This document shows, in pieces, positions 37,487-45,729 of a stretch of 64,000 nucleotides of DNA. Source of the DNA: Bacteroides sp. GM023 (GTDB taxonomy: Bacteria; Bacteroidota; Bacteroidia; Bacteroidales; Bacteroidaceae). The notes beneath the pieces were generated by a model, which had not been told where the DNA came from, ran no database searches, and saw nothing but the letters and a program-made list of their open reading frames with translations. Location of the stretch: assembly GCF_014750685.1 (NCBI RefSeq), contig NZ_JAAXGE010000001.1, forward strand, positions 1 through 64,000, read 5' to 3'. The translations under genes were made by a program, and so were the position numbers. How positions within the stretch are numbered: position 1 is the first letter of the stretch; every line of letters starts with the position of its first letter.

Positions 37487-38776
37487 ATGGATAAAATAGT
37501 AGAACTGTCGGTTGAGAACTTCAAGGCTGTGAAGAAGGCTGATATAACGTTGAATGGGATAACAGTAGTGTCCGGTATTAATGGCTGTGGAAAAAGTAGT
37601 TTGTCACAACTGTTGTACTATTCGTTTTATTATGCGAATCGGTATGATGAGATGGTAGATAATGCTTTGAATACAGAATTATCCAAATATGCTGAAGTAT
37701 TAAAGCAGATAGAACGAGAAACAAAAGATGATACATCTGCTGTTGATTCAATCATAATGCGTTATAATTCAGTGAAGGAAAAAGAACAATATTTGCATTA
37801 TGTGGGACAATTGTTTACATGTTTTCTATATTATCAGGATTTTGTAAATAAGAAAGGAAATAAGGATACGGTGAATTCTTTTAATCGTATTGTTCGAATT
37901 ATTAGAGAAACACTGAATAATCCTCTTGATGATTTAAACAAATTATTAGATCAGTTTTATTCTAATCTGGAACGTATTTTTAATGATGCATTAAGAGAAT
38001 TAAGCCAAAGAGATTATTTCTTTTTGGAGAATTATTTAAATTTTCATTTAAAACGTGTATTGCCCCAAAGATGGATGATTCAAGAATATGCAGTTCCTTT
38101 TGCAGGAACTGGAACTAAGAATGTGCCTTTACTTCATTATATAAAGAGAGTTGGTTATATTGATACTCCTATGATAGTGGGAAGCTATTTGGTTAATGGT
38201 AAAGATTATTGGAAGAATTTGTCTATATTGTTAAATAATGATTCTCATGATATAGGTGAAAATATCTCCTTGTATGAGAATATTTCGCAGATAATGAACG
38301 GTGAATCTGTTGTTAAAGGAGATGGTATTCGTAATTTAAAATTATCTTATAAAAGATCCGATGGTAAAATCTTTGATTTGGGAGATTGTGCGACAGGAAT
38401 TAAGTCATTTTCTATTTTGCAACTTCTGCTGAAGAATGGCTTTCTTCAAAAAGATACATTACTAATTATAGATGAGCCGGAAGCACATTTACATCCCCAA
38501 TGGATTGTGGAATATGCTCGGATGATTGTTTTGCTCCATAAAGAGATTGGAGTTAAGTTTTTTGTAGCCAGTCATAGCACAGACATGATAAGTGCTATTC
38601 GATATATTGCGGCTAAAGAGGAGGTGCAGGATAGTCTGAATTTTTATTTAGCTGAGGATTCGGAAGATGCCCCTTATGAATATACTTATCGTGATTTAGG
38701 TTTTGATATAGATCCTATTTTTAAGTCATTTAATAAATCCTTTGATAAAATAGACGAGTATGGAGCTTTCGAATAA
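37487..38776 (+). CDS. AAA/ABC-type ATPase of a two-gene module
   Basis: About 429 residues from ATG 37487 (MDKIVELSVENFKAV). SMC/RecF-like ATPase with Walker A GINGCGKSS (30-38), a CATGIKSFSIL signature-like stretch and Walker B LLIIDEPEAHLHPQ (about 325), then FFVASHSTDMI. There is no TOPRIM domain after it, so it is not an OLD nuclease by itself. The central part (about 60-200) is helical and lacks known motifs. Its stop overlaps the next gene by 17 nt. The base composition is AT-richer than the flanking groEL. The pairing with a small nuclease-like protein resembles the design of phage-defence modules; that role is inferred. Confidence 0.8.
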   Translation: MDKIVELSVENFKAVKKADITLNGITVVSGINGCGKSSLSQLLYYSFYYANRYDEMVDNALNTELSKYAEVLKQIERETKDDTSAVDSIIMRYNSVKEKEQYLHYVGQLFTCFLYYQDFVNKKGNKDTVNSFNRIVRIIRETLNNPLDDLNKLLDQFYSNLERIFNDALRELSQRDYFFLENYLNFHLKRVLPQRWMIQEYAVPFAGTGTKNVPLLHYIKRVGYIDTPMIVGSYLVNGKDYWKNLSILLNNDSHDIGENISLYENISQIMNGESVVKGDGIRNLKLSYKRSDGKIFDLGDCATGIKSFSILQLLLKNGFLQKDTLLIIDEPEAHLHPQWIVEYARMIVLLHKEIGVKFFVASHSTDMISAIRYIAAKEEVQDSLNFYLAEDSEDAPYEYTYRDLGFDIDPIFKSFNKSFDKIDEYGAFE

Positions 38777-39284
38777 GTTGTCATGTAAGTGCCTTTCGAT
38801 AGACTCTTATTGTTTCCCAGAGAAATTTGTAAAACAGTTTTCTGCATATTATGTTAGTCTGACTGATTTACTTATCCGTGAGGGAGCCTCAAAGAAGATA
38901 CCTGATTGCAAAAGAACCATTTTAGTGATTGATGTCGACCAATGGGAAATAGAACAGGCAAAACGGCAGCATCGTTGTCTGAACAGTACGATGGACTTTG
39001 TAGCATTACTCAACAACAAAAGAATGCTTTTGGTTGATGCTAAATTTAGAGTGAAAACGAATGAATTGAATTCATCTTTTATTCAGAGTATAAAAGCCAA
39101 GTTAGCCTACACAAAACCTCTATTTTATGCTCACTTACCCATTCATGAGAATATTATATTATTATTTCAGACCGATAAGGTAGGGCAGTGTGAAAATAGA
39201 ATAAGGCAATTGATGAATAATAAACCAGGTATTGAAGTAATGGATATTTCAAAATTCTATGATACGTATATTATGTGGAAATAA
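38760..39284 (+). CDS. Small PD-(D/E)XK-like protein, partner of the ATPase
   Basis: 174 residues, unrecognised family. The centre reads STMDFVALLNNKRMLLVDAK: Asp79, a beta-hairpin and Asp93-x-Lys95, which fits the D...(D/E)xK catalytic core of PD-(D/E)XK nucleases. Acidic residues at 62-65 (EIEQAK) could supply a further ligand. No export signal. It overlaps the ATPase gene by 17 nt and a terminator follows, so the two are a closed operon. The nuclease reading rests on this motif only. Confidence 0.55.
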   Translation: MELSNKLSCKCLSIDSYCFPEKFVKQFSAYYVSLTDLLIREGASKKIPDCKRTILVIDVDQWEIEQAKRQHRCLNSTMDFVALLNNKRMLLVDAKFRVKTNELNSSFIQSIKAKLAYTKPLFYAHLPIHENIILLFQTDKVGQCENRIRQLMNNKPGIEVMDISKFYDTYIMWK

Positions 39285-39304
39285 ATGTTTGAAAGCATAA
39301 GAGT

Positions 39305-39340
39305 AAGAATCGTTTTTCCGAATGGAGAAGCGATTCTTTT
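39305..39340 (+). terminator. Terminator of the ATPase/nuclease operon
   Basis: AAGAATCG (39305-39312) pairs with CGATTCTT (39331-39338), followed by T residues. Confidence 0.7.
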
Positions 39341-39407
39341 TGTAATCAATCTATCCTGTAAATCAATCTTTTCAAAACATCCTTGCTTTATATTTTGTTT
39401 GCTCAAC

Positions 39408-39429
39408 GTATTCTTGATGCCAAGAATAC
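39408..39429 (+). promoter_or_regulatory. Hairpin/operator upstream of recombinase 1
   Basis: GTATTCTTG, a 4-nt loop ATGC and CAAGAATAC form a perfect 9-bp inverted repeat 39 nt before the recombinase start. The second cassette has the same element at 45669-45690. The left limit of sequence shared by the two cassettes is here. Confidence 0.6.
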
Positions 39430-39468
39430 TTCGTATATTTAGAATCAAATTTATTAATAAAAAGTGAG

Positions 39469-40407
39469 ATGTTGAAAGTATTAACATTTATGAAGCAGGT
39501 AGCCTGCGGGTTACAGGTGGAGGGAAACTTTGGTACTGCGCACGTGTATCGTAGCAGTCTGAATGCCATCATTGCTTATCGTGGGAAAAGCGACTTTGTC
39601 TTTAGCGAAGTGACTTCGGAGTGGTTGAAAGGGTTCGAAGTCCATCTTCGTAATCGTGGGTGTAGTTGGAATACAGTTTCCACCTATATGCGTACCTTCC
39701 GTGCTGTTTACAACCGTGCGGTCAATATTCGGAAGGCCCCTTATGTTCCGTATCTGTTTCGTTTCGTTTACACCGGTACACGTGCTGATCATAAACGTGC
39801 CCTGGCTGATGATGACATGAAGAAGGTCTTTGTTAATTTATCTCGGAAGGCGGGAGTATCATTGTCTGTCCGTCAGGCTCAAGAGTTATTCATTCTGATG
39901 TTTCTGCTTCGTGGTATGCCGTTTGTCGATCTTGTCTATTTACGCAAGAGTGATTTACGTGATAATGTGATAACGTATCGCAGGCGCAAAACAGGGTGTT
40001 CTTTGTCGGTGACACTGACTTCAGAAGCAATGATTCTGATAAAGAAGTATATGAACCGTGACTCTTCTTCGCCTTATTTGTTTTCGTTTTTGAAAAGCCG
40101 TGAAGGGACTAAGGAAGCCTATCGTGAATATCAGTTGGCATTGCGCAGCTTTAACCAACGATTGATGTTATTGGGAGAATTACTAGGATTGGGAGACAAA
40201 CTAAGTTCGTACACCGCCCGTCATACTTGGGCTACGACGGCTTATTATTGTGAAATCCATCCGGGTATTATCTCCGAAGCGATGGGACATTCATCTATCA
40301 CAGTGACTGAGACTTACCTGAAACCTTTTCAGGATAAGAAAATAGATGAAGCAAATAAACAAGTACTTGATTTTGTGAAACGTGTTGTAGGTAGTGTAAA
40401 TGCCTGA
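39469..40407 (+). CDS. Tyrosine recombinase of cassette 1 (promoter invertase)
   Basis: 312 residues. A SAM-like core-binding domain (about 1-105) is followed by a catalytic domain with R148 (LLRGMPF), K174 (RRRKTG), R251 (YTARHTW), H274 (MGHSS) and Y283 (TETYL). The HxxR motif reads Y-T-A-R, as I recall from other Bacteroides invertases. About 96% identical to the second copy at 45730: differences at residues 13, 43, 44, 87, 133, 156, 185 and in the last eight residues. It stops 10 nt before the left inverted repeat, so it very probably flips the adjacent segment to switch the lipoprotein gene at 40781. Confidence 0.9.
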   Translation: MLKVLTFMKQVACGLQVEGNFGTAHVYRSSLNAIIAYRGKSDFVFSEVTSEWLKGFEVHLRNRGCSWNTVSTYMRTFRAVYNRAVNIRKAPYVPYLFRFVYTGTRADHKRALADDDMKKVFVNLSRKAGVSLSVRQAQELFILMFLLRGMPFVDLVYLRKSDLRDNVITYRRRKTGCSLSVTLTSEAMILIKKYMNRDSSSPYLFSFLKSREGTKEAYREYQLALRSFNQRLMLLGELLGLGDKLSSYTARHTWATTAYYCEIHPGIISEAMGHSSITVTETYLKPFQDKKIDEANKQVLDFVKRVVGSVNA

Positions 40408-40451
40408 AAATTATTCTGTTACTTCGTAGGTAACGGGAATAAATTCCGGTG

Positions 40452-40483
40452 CAAATATGAGCATATTTCTTAAAACAACCAAA
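40452..40483 (-). promoter_or_regulatory. Minus-strand promoter inside invertible segment 1
   Basis: On the minus strand TTTG (40483-40480), a 20-nt spacer and CATATTTG (40459-40452), followed by CACCGG. This is the best promoter match in the segment. In the orientation shown it points at the recombinase gene (lipoprotein OFF); after inversion it would point at the lipoprotein with a 5' leader of about 90 nt. Confidence 0.55.
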
Positions 40484-40550
40484 CGAAATCGCACATTTTT
40501 TCTAATAAACCACACAAAATAAGAACTAGACAGATAAAACACGTGGATTC

Positions 40551-40584
40551 TTTGTATTAGGGCTTTGTTAACTTCTAAATTTTG
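40551..40584 (+). promoter_or_regulatory. Plus-strand promoter-like block inside segment 1
   Basis: TTTG (40551-40554), 21 nt, then TAAATTTTG (40576-40584), one base longer than the consensus -7 box. It lies in a stretch of about 50 bp identical in both cassettes, so it is conserved for some reason. If it is the real promoter, the lipoprotein is ON in this assembly. Confidence 0.35.
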
Positions 40585-40744
40585 CAATAGATTTCCCTCC
40601 CCTCTGCCGCTTATCAGAAGCAGGGGTAAAAAAGTTTCATTGCATATTGTATCATTTTTCAGTATTGACTACTCTAAAAGAGCAGGACAAAGGTTTTCCC
40701 GTTACCTACGAAGTAACGGGCTGTCTATTATTGAAACTTAGTGT

Positions 40745-40762
40745 TTAATAATATATTATTAA
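40745..40762. repeat. 18-bp perfect palindrome before lipoprotein 1
   Basis: TTAATAATATATTATTAA, 18 nt before the start codon, identical in cassette 2 (47008-47025). In RNA it could fold next to the ribosome site; in DNA it could be a binding site. Confidence 0.6.
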
Positions 40763-40780
40763 TGTAATTTTTAAGTAGTT

Positions 40781-43423
40781 ATGAAAAGAAAATTTGTAAA
40801 AGTGATGTTCTTCGGGGCGCTGGCACTTTCTACTGTCACCTATGTAGGTTGTAAGGACTACGATGATGACATCGACAATCTGCAAACACAGATTGACGCA
40901 AACAAAGCTAGCATTGCCGAGTTGCAGAATTTTGTGAAAGAAGGTAAGTGGGTAACCAATGTTGAACCAATTACCGATGGATTTAAGATAACTTTTAATG
41001 ATAATAAAAGTTATTCTATCACAAGCGGTAAAGATGCTACACCAACGACCATTAAGATTGATCCAACAACAAAGAACTGGATTATCAATGGTACAGACCT
41101 TGGTATTTGTGCTGAAGGAAAGAAAGGAACAGATGGTAAACCGGGTGGTGAAGGAAAACCTGGCGAATCGGGTGCAGCAGGATACGCACCGCAGATTTCT
41201 GAAGATGGATATTGGATGGTTTGGGATGCTGAAACTGAAAAACCTAAAAAAACAGATGTGAAAGCTGCTACAGATATTTATGTAACTGCTGATGCTGATA
41301 ATCCATTGGTTTGGGTATTGAATATCCTTAATAAGGAAACAAAAGAATGGGAAAAAGTTTCTATGCCGAAGTCAGCTCGTATCACGAGTATGAGTGTACT
41401 TGGTGTAAAAGAAGATGGTACTGTTGATGTAAGTTCTGCTGAGGCTGAAGCTACTTTATATTATGGTATAGTAAAGACTAAAGCTATTGAGTTTCCTAAA
41501 GGTACAAAATATGCGGTAGATGATGTGCTTGTTGCCAGAGGCGGTAGTAAGATTCATGCATTGATTAATCCGGCAGACTTGAAAGCTGCAGATATTCAAG
41601 CTTACGAAATCGGCTTAACAGACTCTAAAGGTAATACTAATTTTGTTGTTGCTAATATTGCAGATAATTTTAGTTTAGATGCTTTGACTCGTACTGCGGA
41701 TCCGAAAAAAGAACCTACAGCAAATAAAGGTGTATACGACTTGACTCTTAAGTTTGCGAACGGATTGACTAAAGATGAATTGACAGCTTTGGAAACTGCT
41801 GAAACGGCTTATGCGCTTACAACAAAAGATGCATGGGGTAATGAAATCATTTCTGGATATGACGTAAAAGTTAAGGTTGAACAAGGTGCACCGGACGTTG
41901 ATTTTCAAGTTCCTGACGAAAAATTGACTTATCAAAAGTCCTATAGTTTAGATGAATTGTTTAGTAGTGAATTGGATAAGGTGGTAGCTCACTATTATAC
42001 GGTTGCAGAAAATGATAAGGTAGAGTTTGATAAAAAGAACAATACAATTATTGCAAAGGAGCCAACTAAAGTAAAAGTTACCATTCATTATCTTGCTGTT
42101 GATGGAACGATTGTTGATAATGTAGAAGTAGAATTGACATTTACTTATGTGGCAAAGAAAGCTGAAATCAAAGATATGACTTGGGTTGTAAGTGGTGATA
42201 AGAAACAGCTAACAGCTACTTCTGAAATTGTAGGTCCTTCAGTAGAAGATATTATAAAAAATGTCAACTTGAGCGCCCCTATAGAAGCATCTATTGCTTA
42301 TACTGACGATAAGGCAATGATCAATGGAGCACCAGTTCGGAATTATGTAGATAAGAGTATTGAGTTGGAGTTGCTAGGTTTGGGCAAAGACGGAAATCCA
42401 GTAGATAATTGGAATACTAATACAGACAAAGTTACTAAATTTGTAATCAAAGCTACATTTAATTTTGAAACAGTTGCTGCTGTGCCTCATACTGCAACAG
42501 TTAAATTCAAGAATAGTAAGCCTGGAGATAATTTAGGCAATGAGTACTTGTATGAAACAACATTCAAGATTACTGTAGATCAGCAAGATGATAAATTGTT
42601 CGTCTTTAAGCGTGCAACTGCTTACTTTGATAAAGATGGTAATGCTAAGGCTTATGGTACAGTGCCGACTATAGATAATAATAAGATTAGCTTCGATCTC
42701 TATACTCTATATAAAGAGGGTTCTATATCTGATGCGGATAAGGACAGTAAATATATTTCGTTTACAGAAGAGAAACCTTCTAGAGTAGAAAGTGGTAAGA
42801 AAGTGTATGCTTCTGCATGGTTGACTGAGGAGGAAGGTGATGTACCAACTCATGATTCAAAGATTAAGGTTTTCCCTTATGTTTCTAAGCCAGCAGCTGA
42901 TAAAAACTGGGGTGGTGCTTATACTGATCGTTATATCACTGTATCTTATGCGCCATTTGGAAATGATGGTTTGAAGGCCATTACTGATAGAATCAATTTG
43001 ACAATACAGTCAGAAATCTATGAAGGTACTTTTGAATTTATCAAAGAGGTAGAGGAGAAAGCTATAGGAACAAAAGAGAACCCGTTCGTAATCGCAGGAA
43101 ATACAGTAACTATATCACCTGATGATTTCAAGAGAATAGATGCTCGTGCTAAGACCTATGATTTCGACGATGAGAGAATAGAGTCTGTTGAGACTAAATT
43201 AGCAGACGAAGACGCTCAAACTTATTTGGAGATGACTGGTAAGCTTATTTCTGATCCTGCTACTCCTGCTGCTGATGATGATGCTGATAAGGCGGAAGTT
43301 GTTATATCTAAGAAAGAGGGTGCAGTAATCCAAATTCCTCCTACTTGTAAAGTAAATGTTAACATTCTTGATAAGTGGGGCAGAACGAAATCCGTATCCA
43401 TCTATGTAACAGTAAATAAGTAA
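40781..43423 (+). CDS. Phase-variable BT1927-like surface lipoprotein 1
   Basis: 880 residues. Lipoprotein leader ending TYVGC (Cys24), then an acidic coiled coil (DYDDDIDNLQTQIDANKASIAEL, 26-48), a DUF4988-like head and a short collagen-like Gly-x-y stretch at 113-134 (GKPGGEGKPGESG). The long remainder is beta-rich, Thr/Lys/Asp-rich Ig-like material, closing with a Trp-Gly strand pattern (NILDKWGRTKSVSIYVTV). This fits the family of B. thetaiotaomicron BT1927, a phase-variable S-layer-forming lipoprotein. The first 46 codons match lipoprotein 2 almost base for base, then the proteins diverge. S-layer function is inferred from the family. Confidence 0.82.
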   Translation: MKRKFVKVMFFGALALSTVTYVGCKDYDDDIDNLQTQIDANKASIAELQNFVKEGKWVTNVEPITDGFKITFNDNKSYSITSGKDATPTTIKIDPTTKNWIINGTDLGICAEGKKGTDGKPGGEGKPGESGAAGYAPQISEDGYWMVWDAETEKPKKTDVKAATDIYVTADADNPLVWVLNILNKETKEWEKVSMPKSARITSMSVLGVKEDGTVDVSSAEAEATLYYGIVKTKAIEFPKGTKYAVDDVLVARGGSKIHALINPADLKAADIQAYEIGLTDSKGNTNFVVANIADNFSLDALTRTADPKKEPTANKGVYDLTLKFANGLTKDELTALETAETAYALTTKDAWGNEIISGYDVKVKVEQGAPDVDFQVPDEKLTYQKSYSLDELFSSELDKVVAHYYTVAENDKVEFDKKNNTIIAKEPTKVKVTIHYLAVDGTIVDNVEVELTFTYVAKKAEIKDMTWVVSGDKKQLTATSEIVGPSVEDIIKNVNLSAPIEASIAYTDDKAMINGAPVRNYVDKSIELELLGLGKDGNPVDNWNTNTDKVTKFVIKATFNFETVAAVPHTATVKFKNSKPGDNLGNEYLYETTFKITVDQQDDKLFVFKRATAYFDKDGNAKAYGTVPTIDNNKISFDLYTLYKEGSISDADKDSKYISFTEEKPSRVESGKKVYASAWLTEEEGDVPTHDSKIKVFPYVSKPAADKNWGGAYTDRYITVSYAPFGNDGLKAITDRINLTIQSEIYEGTFEFIKEVEEKAIGTKENPFVIAGNTVTISPDDFKRIDARAKTYDFDDERIESVETKLADEDAQTYLEMTGKLISDPATPAADDDADKAEVVISKKEGAVIQIPPTCKVNVNILDKWGRTKSVSIYVTVNK

Positions 43424-43449
43424 TCTGGATTAAAAGATTTGTAATTGAG

Positions 43450-43481
43450 GGCATCTTAATTCTTCATAGACTGAAGATGCC
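43450..43481 (+). terminator. Hairpin after lipoprotein 1
   Basis: GGCATCTT (43450-43457) pairs with AAGATGCC (43474-43481), followed by a T-rich stretch, 27 nt after the stop codon. Confidence 0.6.
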
Positions 43482-43594
43482 TTCTCTTTACAAGTTGTAA
43501 TATAGGATTATAAATCCTTTACAAGAAATATACTGGGAGATGGACTGAAAATTATGCTTGTGAAAGTATGTTTTTAAATGTTTATCTCTTGGAA

Positions 43595-43749
43595 GGGATA
43601 CCTCCCTTATTTCCCACAGGTATCCCCTATTTTTCTCTTAGGTACCTTCTTTATTGCGCTAGAAACAATATGCTAGTCCCTTATTTCCCTATAGATAAGG
43701 AGATATCTTGAGAAAACAAAAGCCCGGGCTTGCGAAAGTCTGGGCTTTT
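43595..43749. repeat. Cassette 3' repeat, copy 1
   Basis: This block recurs after lipoprotein 2 (49774-49928) with few changes. It opens with a 9-bp hairpin (GGGATACCT 43595-43603 with AGGTATCCC 43618-43626), has AGGTA motifs spaced 22 bp apart (43618, 43640), two copies of CCCTTATTTCCC and ends in a terminator hairpin (AAAAGCCC 43718-43725 with GGGCTTTT 43742-43749). The rest of the 351-nt gap holds nothing I can name. Confidence 0.75.
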
Positions 43750-43774
43750 CATATCTTTATCTTTTTATTGAATA

Positions 43775-45523
43775 TTAAATCTCCTCACATACCGCCATCT
43801 TCATACCTCGGTAAACCACAACGATTTTGTGTAAAGTTGTTGTTCCTATTGCTTTCTGCACCGTTTCGCTATCAGCATATCGTCTGGCTTGTGCGATAGC
43901 TTCCTGCCTGAGTTGTTCCACCTTTTCATCACTGTCCTTTCCTTTGGCATACTTCAGCTCTATAATGTATGAATGAAGCATATCTTTGTAGATGTCCAAT
44001 AAAGGAAACATGAAAATGTCAGCATATCCTTCCTGGTTTTCCTGCTCTGAAATAGGACGATAGAATCGGTTCTGTGCAGTCATAGCCAGTGTAAATCCAT
44101 GCACATACGCTTCACCCTTTTGCTTGTCGCGCTGTGAAGAGTAGCTGTGCAGGCATTCGGCGATATAGTTGAAGTAGGCTTTCCAGTTGCCATCATATGC
44201 CATTGCTGATGCCAGTTCTCCTTTTTCCCAATTATCGAAACGGAGGTTTGCTTCATTGTACGTATCTAGCAAGTAGCTGTACAATTGTTCACGTACTACT
44301 TGATTGGGGATAGTCAATAATGTCTTGCCACGTTTAGTTCCGCTGATAGTCAACATCCCGAAATAGAACAGCAGGCTGATAAAGTTATCCGGTTCTGCTA
44401 TTGTTTCGGCAGGAAAGCCAGTTTTCAACTCACCCGTAATGTAACCTTGTTGCACCAATGTTTGGATAGTAGATGCGTCATGGGCGAATTCTTTGTCTTT
44501 ACGGATGAGCATTCGTAGTTTGTTATAATCTACGCGGATGTTCTCTTCTACCATATCATCAGGCATGTGCCCTCCGTTGCGAATGTAATTATCTACAAAG
44601 TAGAGCACCATGTTGGAATTGTACATCGTAGTGCGTCCATAACTTTTTTTAGCAAAACAGTAATTGTCATACCAGGGCTTCATGGCCTCTATCAATTCGT
44701 CGGTAGAGTGGTGGAACTCGCAGGTAGTGGCGTAATAATCCAGCATCGCGCGCACTTCTTCTTCGTTGAATCCGGTCATTTCATTAAATTCCGGAGAGAG
44801 CGAATAATTGGTTCCGATATTGAATCCACTGGTCAGGTCATCCATCGTGACGGGACTGACACCTGTCACGAAACAACGTTTGATAGTAGAATAAGTGCCT
44901 GCTTTCACCGTATCGAAGAAACTGCGTAGATACCCTGTTCCGTGCGTTTCACTTTTATAATCTTCCAGGCAGGAAGGCTCTGACAAGATTTTGTTTGTGA
45001 AATGGTCGTATTCATCAATGAACAGATAAATCTGTTGATTGGTCTTGACACATTCTTTATATAAATAGTCCAGTTGCTCTACGGCTCCCTTCTTCTTATT
45101 CATTTCTTCCTTTATTCCTTTGGGAAGATATTGGGCGTAGACATCGCAGAAGAAGTTGAATTCAGTGTTGCAATGCGCGTCCAATGACTGCCGGTAACTG
45201 TTCAACTCGGCATTAACTACGGCAAAGTTCAGATAGATGATGAGATATGAATTTCGTTCGGGAGTGGGATGCTTTCCTATATACAGGTCGCCATACCATT
45301 TCTCGAACTTGTCCGCTTCCAAAATATTATAATAATGATGGAGCATGGAGATGGTTAGGCTCTTCCCGAACCTGCGCGGACGGATGTAAAAGAAATACTT
45401 GTTCGCGTTCTCTATGAGCGGGATATAATGCGTTTTATCCACGTAGTAACAGTCGTCTTCGCGGACATCGATAAAGTTCATCATTCCGTATGGAATACGT
45501 TTGCGCTTTACTGGTTGGTTCAT
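43775..45523 (-). CDS. AAA-ATPase/PD-(D/E)XK protein (DUF1703 type)
   Basis: 582 residues of a family present in many copies in Bacteroides. N-terminal ATPase: PYGMMNFIDVREDDCYYVDKT, Walker A-like RPRRFGKSLTISML and Walker B YLFIDEYDHF. The C-terminal nuclease-like domain has GYADIFMFPL and YIIELKYAKGKD, giving D...E-x-K. Biological role is not established. It sits on the opposite strand between the two phase-variation cassettes, so it is either an insertion into, or a spacer carried by, the duplication. Confidence 0.85.
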   Translation of the reverse strand: MNQPVKRKRIPYGMMNFIDVREDDCYYVDKTHYIPLIENANKYFFYIRPRRFGKSLTISMLHHYYNILEADKFEKWYGDLYIGKHPTPERNSYLIIYLNFAVVNAELNSYRQSLDAHCNTEFNFFCDVYAQYLPKGIKEEMNKKKGAVEQLDYLYKECVKTNQQIYLFIDEYDHFTNKILSEPSCLEDYKSETHGTGYLRSFFDTVKAGTYSTIKRCFVTGVSPVTMDDLTSGFNIGTNYSLSPEFNEMTGFNEEEVRAMLDYYATTCEFHHSTDELIEAMKPWYDNYCFAKKSYGRTTMYNSNMVLYFVDNYIRNGGHMPDDMVEENIRVDYNKLRMLIRKDKEFAHDASTIQTLVQQGYITGELKTGFPAETIAEPDNFISLLFYFGMLTISGTKRGKTLLTIPNQVVREQLYSYLLDTYNEANLRFDNWEKGELASAMAYDGNWKAYFNYIAECLHSYSSQRDKQKGEAYVHGFTLAMTAQNRFYRPISEQENQEGYADIFMFPLLDIYKDMLHSYIIELKYAKGKDSDEKVEQLRQEAIAQARRYADSETVQKAIGTTTLHKIVVVYRGMKMAVCEEI

Positions 45524-45668
45524 AACTCTTTCATTTTCTCACAAAAGTAACAATAAAAAATGAATCTTGATGAATGGCAGTTATATAAATGATGGATTAT
45601 CTAGGGATGCTGTTAAAGATACTAAAGTAATAACTATGTTCCTTTTTATATTGTTTGTTTCTTTACTA

Positions 45669-45690
45669 GTATTCTTGATGCCGGGAATAC
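45669..45690 (+). promoter_or_regulatory. Hairpin/operator upstream of recombinase 2
   Basis: The same element as at 39408-39429. GTATTC and GAATAC are kept; the inner right arm is CGG instead of CAA, which as RNA still pairs with UUG through one G-C and two G-U pairs. Confidence 0.55.
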
Positions 45691-45729
45691 TTCGTATATT
45701 TATGGTCAAATTTATTAATAAAAAGTGAG

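Larger units (their letters stand above)
40418..40717. repeat. Invertible promoter segment of cassette 1
   Basis: Perfect 22-bp inverted repeats lie at 40418-40439 and 40696-40717 with 256 bp between them. Each contains a core of two arms (GTTAC and GTAAC, extended at the right site to CCCGTTAC and GTAACGGG) around a 7-bp spacer, which reads CTACGAA in the right site. This is the expected shape of a tyrosine-recombinase crossover site. The segment carries promoter-like sequences on both strands. Inversion would connect or disconnect a promoter from the lipoprotein gene 63 nt downstream. Confidence 0.88.

Noticed and set aside
43775..45523. DUF1703-type ATPase as a part of the phase-variation switch
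   Set aside because: The family is widespread and multicopy in Bacteroides without link to invertons, and it lies on the opposite strand outside the shared repeats.
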